Positions 1-6,582 of a stretch of 7,101 bases of DNA are shown one piece after another. The notes under the pieces are model-generated. The model saw only the letters and a list, made by a program, of their open reading frames with translations, was not told the origin of the DNA and searched no databases. Numbering within the stretch: the stretch's first letter is position 1; each line of letters opens with the position of its first letter. The position numbers were made by a program, and so were the translations under genes. The DNA is from UBA9980 sp964436235 (GTDB lineage Bacteria > Muiribacteriota > UBA9980): NCBI GenBank assembly GCA_964436235.1, contig CAYTCW010000184.1:1-7101 (forward strand). Reading direction: 5' to 3'.

Positions 1-23
1 CAATTTGCAGAAAGTGGGAGGGT

Positions 24-68
24 TTAAGGGAGGGAGAAAGGGTTGCCAACCTTTTCTCCCTCCCTTAA
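24..68. terminator. Long 21-bp hairpin upstream of the flgK promoter, probable terminator of the preceding unit
   Basis: Arms 24-44 and 48-68 pair over 21 positions with one G-U wobble and a 3-nt loop (GCC). The left arm is purine-rich and begins TTAAGGGAGGGAGAAA. No T-run follows the stem, so a classical rho-independent terminator is not certain. The position directly before a promoter and the nearly perfect pairing favour a transcription end for whatever lies upstream. In one frame the window opens with eight codons ending in TAA at 25-27, which could be the tail of an upstream gene, but this is too short to judge. Confidence 0.6.
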
Positions 69-74
69 TAAAAT

Positions 75-101
75 TAAACCTTGCGAAAATAATACCGATA
101 T
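75..101 (+). promoter_or_regulatory. Sigma-28 (SigD/FliA-type) promoter for flgK-flgL
   Basis: TAAA at 75-78, a 15-nt spacer, then ACCGATAT at 94-101. The SigD consensus of Bacillus-type bacteria is TAAA-N15-GCCGATAT, so this differs at one base. Transcription would start near 108 and leave a leader of about 100 nt before flgK. Late flagellar genes such as flgK and flgL are usual targets of this sigma factor, so position and target agree with the motif. Confidence 0.8.
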
Positions 102-208
102 AAGTAATAGGGAGATAAAAGCGAGTGAAAACGCTGGAGTTATTAACCGCAGCCGGGCGCAAAAGATAAATATAAAGAGGCGCTTTAATTATTTAGTGGG
201 GGTTTATC

Positions 209-2488
209 ATGAGTATATCGAGTTTTTCATTATTCGAGTCCGCGAAAAAGGGATTAACGGCGAATCAGGTCGCGCTGACCGTCGTATCTCAAAATGTGGC
301 CAACGCTTCGACGGAAGGCTACAGCAGGCAGGAAGTATTATTTAAAACGGCCGCCCCCGCCAATATATCCAATCAGGTAGGCAGCGGTGTGGACGTAAGC
401 GAGATCCGCCAGATCCGCGACACTTATATAGACGTTCAGATAAGGCTTCAAAACGAAGTCAGTTCTTATTGGGACACCAATCAAAATTACTTAGAGAAAA
501 TACAGCTATTTTTAAGCGATAATTCCGACGCCGGTTTGCGCGGGATTATGGATAAATTATGGAAAGCGGCCGAAGACGTTTCGAACTCGCCGCAGTCGCA
601 GACGACAAGACTCGCTATGGTGCAGGCCGGAGAGGCTTTTACCGACGCAGTTAAATCCGCCGCGGCGCAGATTATCGAAGTTAAAGCGTCCGCGAATTCT
701 GAACTGGCGCAAAAAGTCGACCAGCTCAATACTCTGGCTAAAAGCATCGCTGAAATTAATTCACAGATATCTAAATTCGAAAAATCCGGTTTTAAGATGA
801 ACGATTTAAGGGACGAGCGCGCGCGGATGATAAATGAATTATCAGGACTCGCTTCCATAAGCGTTTCGCGTTCAGGCGATTTAGACGATGCGGTTATAAG
901 TTTAAACGGCCATCCATTGGTAAATGGCGGTTCTTATGATCAGATCGAGACTGAGGCCGATTCTAAAGGCAATTTATCTTTAAAATGGAAAAGCGGCGCT
1001 TTCAGTGTTAGTTCGTCCCCGCAGACGGTCGATGCGATCGTTTCATCCGCGGCGTCTGACGGCGTTTATGATATCAGCGTAAAAAGTTTAGCCGAAGGAT
1101 ATCGGGTATTTTCAAAATCGTATGATATGGATAAAAACTCTTTATTGTCGGGATTCGGAGTAAAAAGCGGCCGGATTTCGATAAACGGCGCCGAGATAAT
1201 GATTGACGCTCAAAAGACCACGCTTGGCGGATTGGTAAATTTAATAAACGCGAGCGCGGCGGGCGTAAGCGCCGAAATAGATTCGGGCGGCAAGTTGACT
1301 CTTACCTCCAATGAGACGGGTGCGGCTTCGAAGATAACGCTTGCGGACATGGAATCAAATTTATTTGAAAAAATAGGGCTTATAAGCGCCGTCAGCGCGA
1401 AACCTGAGCCCGCGATAAGCAACGCCGACGAAAGTTTGAATATTTCCGGCAGTTTCATGGTAAACGGGTCGAGGATAACTATCGCGCAGGGTCAGACCGA
1501 TTCTTTAAACAGGATAGCCGCCGAAATAAATTCGGTTTCTGAAACGGTCGCAGCGAAGGTTACGCGCGGCTCTGACGGGGCATATTCGCTGACGCTGACT
1601 TCTAAAGACGGCGTTTCAAAAATAGAAATAGAAGATCGCGCCGATAATTTATTAAACCGCCTCGGCCTTTTAAAATCGCCGCAGACGAAGCTCACGGTTG
1701 GCGGCGTTACTCAATCAGGCGGCAGAGATGCGTCGTTTACGATAAATAATGAGCAATATTCAAGTCCGGTCAATAAAGTAAAAGAGGCGATAGCGGGCGT
1801 GGAATTGACTCTTAATTCCGTCGGTTCGGCTGAAATAACGGCGAAACCGGTATTAAAGGGCGGCGAAATAGGCGCTCTGCTTTCGGTGCGCGACGAGGCG
1901 GCCCCCGGATATTTAGAAAAAATAGCTGAGTTCGTAAAAACTTTTGCGTCTGAATTTAACGATATTCATTCTTCCGGTTTTGATTTAAGCGGCCAGGCAG
2001 GCGGAAATTTTTTCAACGCGCTTAATGGTTCGGCATTAGATTCGCCGCAGAAGATAATAAATAGTTTTTCGATAAGCGCTGAAATTAAAAATAATCCGTC
2101 AAAATTTGCGGCGGCCGGCATGGATGAAGATTATTACGGCCAGACTGGCGTTATCCGCGCTAAGGGTGCGGGTGATAACACGACGGCGCTAAAATTCACT
2201 GAATTAAAATCGAAAACGGTTTTCAGCGACGGCTCTACGATCACGGATAAATATAGCCAGATAGTATTTAGTATAGGTTCGCAGGTGGAAGCCGCGCAAA
2301 AAATGAATAAAACTCAGGTAAGCATATTAAATAATCTGGAATTAAAGAAAGAATCGGTTTCCGGCGTATCCGTTGATGAAGAGATATCTAATATGATGAA
2401 ATTCCAGCATGCTTATAACGCTTCCGCTCGAATGATAAACGTTATCGACGGAATGCTCGATACTATAATTAACCGGCTAATGCGCTGA
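209..2488 (+). CDS. flgK: Flagellar hook-associated protein 1 (HAP1), enlarged by a FliD-like insertion
   Basis: FlgK is the first of two junction proteins between the flagellar hook and filament; it is exported by the flagellar type III system and needs no signal peptide. The N-terminal helix region with NVANASTEGYSRQ (residues 29-41) and the C-terminal VDEEISNMMKFQHAYNASAR region (from 722) are standard FlgK ends that build the D0/D1 core. The family usually has about 500-550 residues; this one has 759. The excess is an insertion at about residues 250-550, where D2/D3 normally lies: GVYDISVKSLA (285-295), two flagellin IN-like modules (320-393 and 413-489), and DASFTINN through GVELTL (507-535). 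All of these resemble FliD. Standard FlgK sequence resumes near VRDEAAPGYLEKI (560 onward). The start is supported by the canonical N-terminus and a G-rich site (GTGGGGG, 196-202) 6 nt upstream. Identification is firm; the meaning of the insertion is inferred. Confidence 0.95.
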   Translation: MSISSFSLFESAKKGLTANQVALTVVSQNVANASTEGYSRQEVLFKTAAPANISNQVGSGVDVSEIRQIRDTYIDVQIRLQNEVSSYWDTNQNYLEKIQLFLSDNSDAGLRGIMDKLWKAAEDVSNSPQSQTTRLAMVQAGEAFTDAVKSAAAQIIEVKASANSELAQKVDQLNTLAKSIAEINSQISKFEKSGFKMNDLRDERARMINELSGLASISVSRSGDLDDAVISLNGHPLVNGGSYDQIETEADSKGNLSLKWKSGAFSVSSSPQTVDAIVSSAASDGVYDISVKSLAEGYRVFSKSYDMDKNSLLSGFGVKSGRISINGAEIMIDAQKTTLGGLVNLINASAAGVSAEIDSGGKLTLTSNETGAASKITLADMESNLFEKIGLISAVSAKPEPAISNADESLNISGSFMVNGSRITIAQGQTDSLNRIAAEINSVSETVAAKVTRGSDGAYSLTLTSKDGVSKIEIEDRADNLLNRLGLLKSPQTKLTVGGVTQSGGRDASFTINNEQYSSPVNKVKEAIAGVELTLNSVGSAEITAKPVLKGGEIGALLSVRDEAAPGYLEKIAEFVKTFASEFNDIHSSGFDLSGQAGGNFFNALNGSALDSPQKIINSFSISAEIKNNPSKFAAAGMDEDYYGQTGVIRAKGAGDNTTALKFTELKSKTVFSDGSTITDKYSQIVFSIGSQVEAAQKMNKTQVSILNNLELKKESVSGVSVDEEISNMMKFQHAYNASARMINVIDGMLDTIINRLMR

Positions 2489-2490
2489 TT

Positions 2491-2497
2491 AAGGAGG
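2491..2497 (+). promoter_or_regulatory. Strong ribosome binding site of flgL
   Basis: AAGGAGG lies 7 nt before the ATG at 2505 and 2 nt after the flgK stop. It fixes the flgL start and shows that flgK and flgL are on one transcript. Confidence 0.85.
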
Positions 2498-2504
2498 GGA
2501 AAAA

Positions 2505-4739
2505 ATGAGAATCACCAATAACATGAAAATAAATATGTCGTTAAATAACGTGACCTCGCATAATGAAAGGTTAAACGACCTGCAGCAGCAGATCGCAAGC
2601 GGTAAAAGAATATTGCGCCCCTCCGACGATCCGCTCGGCGCGGCTAATTCGATTAAGATGACGGTTAAAAAAAGCAGTATTGAATATTATAATAATAATT
2701 TAGTTTATGCTAAAAATAACCTGTCGGATACCGACGCGGCGTTCGGCAGCGTCAGCAATGTATTGAACCGCGTGAAAGAACTCGCGGTAAGGGGCTCGAA
2801 CGGAACGCTCAATCAGGGCGACCGCGACGTTATAGCTAATGAAGTGCAGACTCTGCTCGAACAGATAATTTCGGACGCCAATCTTAAAACCGCTTCCGGA
2901 TATGCTTTTTCAGGCTCCGCGATAAATCAGATGCCGTTTTCCTTTACTATAGGCGCGGGGCGCAACTTCAGCATAGGCACGGGCGCCGACAGCGTTTCAA
3001 ATATTAACGAAGTCGTTTATAACGGCGATAAAGCCGAGTTATTAATGAACGAAAGCCAGAATTCGAAGATAGTAAGCAGCATAAACGGCGAAACGGCTTT
3101 TATGAACGTGACCGGCCAGAGCGTATATAGCGCTAAGACTTTTACCGATATAAACAAAGCGCCCGCGGCCGATAATTTAAAGGCCGGGTATTTTACCATA
3201 AAAGGCCGCGGTTATGAAGAAATAGTAAAGATCGATGGAAATGAAAGCCTGCAGGCCGTAGCGGATAAAATCAACCGCGGTTCGCAGATAGCGTCGGCTA
3301 AAATAGTCGAGGATGCCGGCGGTTACAGATTGCTGCTCGAATCACGCGAAAAAGGCGCGGCCAATCAGTTTTCTTTAGTCGAAGGCGCTACCGGAATGCC
3401 GAGGACTAAAACCAATTTTTTAGAAATAGCGGGCTTGAATTCAAAAATGCAGTCGGTAGAGGATGTCTCGGACACCGATGGCAAGATCGCTTTCCAGCCG
3501 GAACTTTCAGGAGTCCAGAACGGCTATTTTTACTTGAACGGCCGCATGGTAACCGTCGATGTAAATAAAGACTCGTTGAAGGATGTCGCAAAAAAGATAA
3601 ATGAAACCGTTAAAAATGTGTATGCTAAAATTGAAGACGGCAGATTGACGCTCGAAGGCGCGGGCAGCATGACGATAGAAAGCGATTCGAGCGGCCTTAT
3701 GAATAAACTCGCCATGCCGCGCAGCAGGTATTTAAGCGCTACAATGGTCTCTGACGGCGTGGTCGGAGCTTCTCCGCTTGCCAAAAACGAATGGGTTAAA
3801 AACGGCAATTTTTATATAAACGGCCAGAATATAGGCATCATAGACGCATATAGCGAAACTTTAAACGATGTAGCGGCGAAAATAAACGCTCTGCCAGGCT
3901 TGAACGCATCCGCTTCGATTGAAAACGGTAAATTCGTCATTAAATCAACTAACGGCCAGCCGCTGAATATAGCCGACGGCACTTCCGAGTTTATTAAAAG
4001 TTTTAAATTCAATTTAAGCGGCGACGGCCTTACGATGAGTTCGGACGAGACGCTTACTTCGCCTATGCTTGCGGGTAATATAGGCTCGATTGGCGTCAAT
4101 GACGGCGTTCTAACCGTCAACGGCGTGGGCGTAGAATATAAGGCGTCAGATACTCTTTCAGCCGTAGCCGGGAGGATAAGCGTGAGCGTTGCCGGCGTTA
4201 ATGCGTATGTAAATTCCAATAACCAGATAGTGTTTGACTCGGCCGCCGCTATCGATTTGACCGATAGTTCGAATTTTTTGGAAAAAATGTCTATAAAAGA
4301 GGAAAAAATTGTCGATAATAATAATAGGGTTGGTATACAAAGGCTTTCAGAAAACGGTCAGTCGATATTTGATATATTAATAGAAATAAGAGACCAGCTT
4401 TTTAACGGCGATATAGAAGGCTTAGCTAACAATTTGAAGGCCGGCGGCTCGGGCATAGGCTCGGATATAAATAAAAGCGGATTGGCCAAGCTGGACGAAA
4501 CGATAAACCATATCGCCGATATGCGTGAAATAACCGGCAGCGCGCTTTCAAGAGTCGATAGAAGCACCGCCCGCAATAAAGAAATCGAAGTATATATCAA
4601 TAAGATAATAAGCGAAACCGAAGGCGTCGATTTTGAAAAAGCCGTAGTAGAGCTTAACACGGTGGATTTAATATACAGAAGCGCACTTCAGATAAGCGCG
4701 CGTGTCAACCAGCAGTCTTTATTAGACTTTTTAAAATAG
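2505..4739 (+). CDS. flgL: Flagellar hook-associated protein 3 (HAP3), with four inserted IN-like modules
   Basis: FlgL is the second hook-filament junction protein and sits between FlgK and the flagellin filament. The N-terminus (MRITNNMKINMSLNN, LQQQIASGKRILRPSDDPLG, residues 1-45) and the C-terminus (about 608-744, ending in the ELNTVDLIYRSALQISARVN region) are typical of the FlgL/flagellin D0-D1 coiled-coil core. Family members are commonly about 300 residues; this one has 744. The middle (about 145-607) contains four related modules that begin GYFTIKG, GYFYLNG, GNFYINGQ and GVLTVNG, at residues 227-312, 339-404, 433-504 and 532-597. Each continues with a [ST]L-x2-VA-x2-I[NS] helix and ends in a short hydrophobic motif such as FLEIAGL or FLEKMSI. 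They resemble the flagellin hook IN motif. The gene starts 16 nt after flgK with a strong binding site and ends in a TAG inside a 19-nt tandem repeat. The product is certain; the role of the modules is not. Confidence 0.95.
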   Translation: MRITNNMKINMSLNNVTSHNERLNDLQQQIASGKRILRPSDDPLGAANSIKMTVKKSSIEYYNNNLVYAKNNLSDTDAAFGSVSNVLNRVKELAVRGSNGTLNQGDRDVIANEVQTLLEQIISDANLKTASGYAFSGSAINQMPFSFTIGAGRNFSIGTGADSVSNINEVVYNGDKAELLMNESQNSKIVSSINGETAFMNVTGQSVYSAKTFTDINKAPAADNLKAGYFTIKGRGYEEIVKIDGNESLQAVADKINRGSQIASAKIVEDAGGYRLLLESREKGAANQFSLVEGATGMPRTKTNFLEIAGLNSKMQSVEDVSDTDGKIAFQPELSGVQNGYFYLNGRMVTVDVNKDSLKDVAKKINETVKNVYAKIEDGRLTLEGAGSMTIESDSSGLMNKLAMPRSRYLSATMVSDGVVGASPLAKNEWVKNGNFYINGQNIGIIDAYSETLNDVAAKINALPGLNASASIENGKFVIKSTNGQPLNIADGTSEFIKSFKFNLSGDGLTMSSDETLTSPMLAGNIGSIGVNDGVLTVNGVGVEYKASDTLSAVAGRISVSVAGVNAYVNSNNQIVFDSAAAIDLTDSSNFLEKMSIKEEKIVDNNNRVGIQRLSENGQSIFDILIEIRDQLFNGDIEGLANNLKAGGSGIGSDINKSGLAKLDETINHIADMREITGSALSRVDRSTARNKEIEVYINKIISETEGVDFEKAVVELNTVDLIYRSALQISARVNQQSLLDFLK

Positions 4740-4767
4740 AAATAAAAATTTAAAATAGAAACAGAAA
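4730..4767 (+). repeat. Two tandem 19-nt repeats spanning the flgL stop codon
   Basis: Copy 1 (4730-4748, TTTAAAATAGAAATAAAAA) and copy 2 (4749-4767, TTTAAAATAGAAACAGAAA) match at 17 of 19 bases and abut directly. A degenerate A-rich third unit follows (4768-4790). Copy 1 carries the flgL stop codon TAG. The gap up to fliW1 (4740-4841) is almost wholly A/T and contains no hairpin that looks like a terminator, so read-through into fliW1 is likely. Confidence 0.6.
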
Positions 4768-4827
4768 TTGAAAAATAAATAAAATAAAAATTTATATAAT
4801 TATTGTGAACATATATATTAATATACG

Positions 4828-4832
4828 AGGAG
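4828..4832 (+). promoter_or_regulatory. Ribosome binding site that decides the fliW1 start
   Basis: AGGAG at 4828-4832 directly abuts an in-frame ATG at 4833, too close for initiation. The next in-frame ATG, at 4842, is 9 nt away, which is a normal distance. Starting at 4842 also makes the protein align with FliW2 from residue 1 without gaps. Confidence 0.75.
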
Positions 4833-4841
4833 ATGGTGAAT

Positions 4842-5432
4842 ATGATGATTAAAACTAAATTCTGGGGTGAAGCGGATATCGACGAAAGTAAAATCTTAAC
4901 ATTCGAAAACGGACTCATGGGTTTTGAAATGTTTCGTAAGTATATTATCATACCGCATGAAAAAGACCATAACTTCAGCTGGCTTCAGTCGGTTGAAAAC
5001 CAGTTCTTATGTTTTTTAATTACCACGCCGATGTCTTTTATGTTCGATTATTCTATTGAAATAAGCGACGATACCGTTGCCGCGCTGAATATCACTACCT
5101 CTGAAGACGTGGCAGTTTATTGCTTAGTAACCGTTCCTGAAGATCCTCTCAAAATATCTGCGAATCTTTCGGGTCCCCTCGTTTTAAACGTGTCGAATTT
5201 TACGGGCGAGCAGGTAGTGGTAATGGATGCTAAATACAGCGTCAAGCATTATATAATCGATGAATTAAAAGCTAACGCGCCGAGAGTTATCGATAATCTC
5301 ACTTCGGCTTTCGCCGGCGAAGCGGTGAGTGAAAAAGCGCCCGAAATGAGCGAAAGCATATTTTCATCCGGCGATTTTGCCGCCGAACTCGAAGAATCTC
5401 TTAAAGTATGTAATTCTTATATGAACCAGTAA
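4842..5432 (+). CDS. fliW: Flagellar assembly factor FliW, copy 1
   Basis: FliW is a small cytoplasmic protein that binds either flagellin or CsrA and thereby relieves CsrA repression of flagellin translation. The sequence shows the family signature in order: KFWGE (6-10), GLMGFE (24-29), WLQS (47-50), SFMFDYSIEISDD (65-77), VPEDPLKISANL (98-109), GEQVV (122-126) and VKHYII (134-139). With the ATG at 4842 it has 196 residues, longer than the roughly 145-160 usual for the family. The extra part is a tail after about residue 153 that is acidic and ends in a possible helix (FAAELEESLKVCNSYMNQ). An upstream ATG at 4833 overlaps the ribosome binding site and is unlikely. It lies 102 nt after flgL with no terminator between, so it probably belongs to the sigma-28 unit; a weak promoter in the A/T-rich gap cannot be excluded. 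It is a paralog of the next gene. Confidence 0.92.
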   Translation: MMIKTKFWGEADIDESKILTFENGLMGFEMFRKYIIIPHEKDHNFSWLQSVENQFLCFLITTPMSFMFDYSIEISDDTVAALNITTSEDVAVYCLVTVPEDPLKISANLSGPLVLNVSNFTGEQVVVMDAKYSVKHYIIDELKANAPRVIDNLTSAFAGEAVSEKAPEMSESIFSSGDFAAELEESLKVCNSYMNQ

Positions 5433-5453
5433 CAAATAAACGGTCAATAAATA

Positions 5454-5476
5454 AAGGGGCTGATTATCAGCCCCTT
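5454..5476 (+). terminator. Perfect 10-bp hairpin ending the flgK-flgL-fliW1 unit
   Basis: AAGGGGCTGA (5454-5463) pairs perfectly with TCAGCCCCTT (5467-5476) around a TTA loop, 21 nt after the fliW1 stop and 34 nt before the next promoter. The stem is GC-rich. The T-run after it is poor (only the two T's that end the stem), so termination could be partial. Confidence 0.7.
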
Positions 5477-5510
5477 AACTATTTGGTGATTATTTAAAAG
5501 ATTATTTTAA

Positions 5511-5539
5511 TTGACAATGCGCAGACCGTGTTGTATAAT
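5511..5539 (+). promoter_or_regulatory. Perfect-consensus sigma-A/sigma-70 promoter for fliW2-csrA
   Basis: TTGACA (5511-5516), a 17-nt spacer (5517-5533) and TATAAT (5534-5539) match the housekeeping consensus at all twelve bases. Transcription would start near 5546, giving an AT-rich leader of about 70 nt before fliW2. No operator-like inverted repeat overlaps it. Confidence 0.88.
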
Positions 5540-5615
5540 TTAAAAAATAATTTTTATAAGGGTTTTAGTATAACAAAAATTTGTTTATTATAAAAAGATA
5601 AAGGGAGCGGTTATC

Positions 5616-6194
5616 GTGAAAATCCAGAGTAAGTTTTTCGGAGAAATCGAAATCGAAGATAATAAAATTATAACGCTAGTCGATGGAATGCTCGGCTTTG
5701 AAAAATTAACTAAGTATATATTGATACCTCACGGCCAGGATAATATGTTTAAATGGCTCCAGTCAACTCAGGATCCTACCGTTTGTTTTCTTGTCGTAGA
5801 GCCGGTTTCATTCATGTTTAATTATTCTCTCGAAATATCCGACGACGTAGTTGACCGCATTAAAATAAGAACGCCGGAAGACGTTATTATTTATTCGATA
5901 GTCGTAATACCCGAAGATCCCGCTAAAATATCGGCTAATTTATGCGGCCCGATAGTTATTAACGCCGTTAACCGTATGGGATCGCAGGTTATTTCGTCGA
6001 ACCCCGAACATCAGGTCAAGCATTACATTATAGAAGAATTGAAAAAAAATACGGCCCGTCTGGTTACGAATTTTGCCGCTATGGTTAATTCGGGTAAAAA
6101 TATAGCCGAAAAAATTGAGAAATCCGATTCCGGCGATTCGACTAATCCGTCTAACGGCTCCGGTTCCGCCGCTGCCGTTACCGAAAAAAAATAG
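5616..6194 (+). CDS. fliW: Flagellar assembly factor FliW, copy 2
   Basis: A second FliW, the partner and antagonist of CsrA. It aligns without gaps to copy 1 over residues 1-153 with about 79 identities (52%, counted by hand). Family landmarks are KFFGE (6-10), GMLGFE (24-29), WLQS (47-50), VSFMFNYSLEISDD (64-77), IPEDPAKISANL (98-109) and VKHYII (134-139). It has 192 residues. The tail after about 153 has no similarity to copy 1: it is rich in Ser, Gly, Asn and Ala (for example SGDSTNPSNGSGSAAA), likely disordered, and ends in TEKK. The start is GTG, supported by AAGGGAG (5601-5607) 8 nt upstream and by alignment with copy 1. It has its own sigma-A promoter and precedes csrA by 68 nt with no strong terminator between, so the two are probably co-transcribed. 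Confidence 0.93.
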   Translation: MKIQSKFFGEIEIEDNKIITLVDGMLGFEKLTKYILIPHGQDNMFKWLQSTQDPTVCFLVVEPVSFMFNYSLEISDDVVDRIKIRTPEDVIIYSIVVIPEDPAKISANLCGPIVINAVNRMGSQVISSNPEHQVKHYIIEELKKNTARLVTNFAAMVNSGKNIAEKIEKSDSGDSTNPSNGSGSAAAVTEKK

Positions 6195-6245
6195 CGGAAT
6201 CGATCGATTATCAATCGGAAATATATTAATTACTGAATATAAGCC

Positions 6246-6256
6246 GGACGGGAGGA
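6246..6256 (+). promoter_or_regulatory. csrA ribosome binding site with overlapping GGA motifs, candidate CsrA autoregulation site
   Basis: GGGAGG at 6250-6255 sits 7 nt before the TTG start. GGA triplets, the core of CsrA binding sites, occur at 6246-6248, 6251-6253 and 6254-6256, with two more upstream at 6196-6198 and 6217-6219. CsrA is known to block translation by binding GGA motifs over Shine-Dalgarno sequences. Autoregulation here is inferred, not shown. Confidence 0.5.
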
Positions 6257-6262
6257 ATTTAT

Positions 6263-6508
6263 TTGTTAGTGCTGACCAGAAAGCATAATCAGAGCATTAT
6301 AATCGGAAATAACATAGAAATAATGATCGTGGAAATCAGGGGCGATCAGGTTAAAATCGGAATAAAAGCCCCGAAAAACGTTTCTATCTACCGCAGCGAA
6401 ATTTACGAAGAAATAATGAATGAAAATAAACTCGCCACCGAACAGGCGGGCGTCGATAAACTCGGCGCGATAACTAAATTAATATCGCCCGAAGAAGAAA
6501 AGAAATAA
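6263..6508 (+). CDS. csrA: Carbon storage regulator CsrA (RsmA family), translational repressor
   Basis: CsrA is a small dimeric RNA-binding protein that binds GGA motifs near ribosome binding sites; in flagellated bacteria with FliW it represses flagellin translation. The protein begins MLVLTRK and has IIIGNNIEI (12-20), GDQVKIGIKAPKNV (27-40) and YRSEIYEEI (43-51), the full CsrA fold. RNA-contact residues L4, R6, V40 and R44 are present. At 81 residues it has the C-terminal extension found in bacteria that use FliW and absent from the 61-residue enterobacterial form. It also has an asparagine at 55, a position reported to matter for FliW binding in Bacillus subtilis. Translation starts at TTG (6263), fixed by the conserved N-terminus and GGGAGG upstream. 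It closes the fliW2 unit and is followed by hairpins. Confidence 0.97.
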   Translation: MLVLTRKHNQSIIIGNNIEIMIVEIRGDQVKIGIKAPKNVSIYRSEIYEEIMNENKLATEQAGVDKLGAITKLISPEEEKK

Positions 6509-6515
6509 GATCGCG

Positions 6516-6558
6516 ACGGGGGATAAGAAAGGACCAATGGCCCTCTCTTATCCCCCGT
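6516..6558. terminator. 20-bp imperfect hairpin just after csrA, probable terminator
   Basis: Arms 6516-6535 and 6539-6558 pair at 18 of 20 positions (two A-C mismatches) around an AAT loop. It starts 8 nt after the csrA stop. The left arm is purine-rich, starting ACGGGGGATAAGAAAGG, similar in style to the hairpin at 24-68. A C/T-rich stretch follows rather than a clean T-run. Confidence 0.65.
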
Positions 6559-6582
6559 TCCCCCTTTACTCTCCCTGAATAT

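Noticed and set aside
1..27. Eight codons ending in TAA at 25-27 as the tail of an upstream gene
   Set aside because: Plausible before a terminator, but too short to tell from chance. No residues identify flgN, flgM or any other gene.
43..345. A 100-codon + strand frame overlapping the start of flgK
   Set aside because: It runs through the sigma-28 promoter and into flgK in another frame, starts within a hairpin, and its translation resembles no known family.
3151..3175. TAAA-N13-GCCGATAA inside flgL, resembling a sigma-28 promoter
   Set aside because: The spacer is two bases short, the -10 is ordinary coding sequence in flgL, and no gene starts nearby.
487..4660. Several open frames of 60-135 codons on the minus strand inside flgK and flgL
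   Set aside because: They mirror the codon pattern of the overlapping real genes and have no ribosome binding sites or recognisable domains.
4768..4800. TTGAAA with TATATA or TATAAT downstream, a possible promoter for fliW1
   Set aside because: Spacers of 19-21 nt are too long, and such words are expected by chance in a nearly pure A/T spacer. It is not excluded, only unsupported.
4833..4841. ATG at 4833 as the start of fliW1
   Set aside because: It directly abuts the AGGAG site; the ATG at 4842 has normal spacing and aligns with the start of FliW2.
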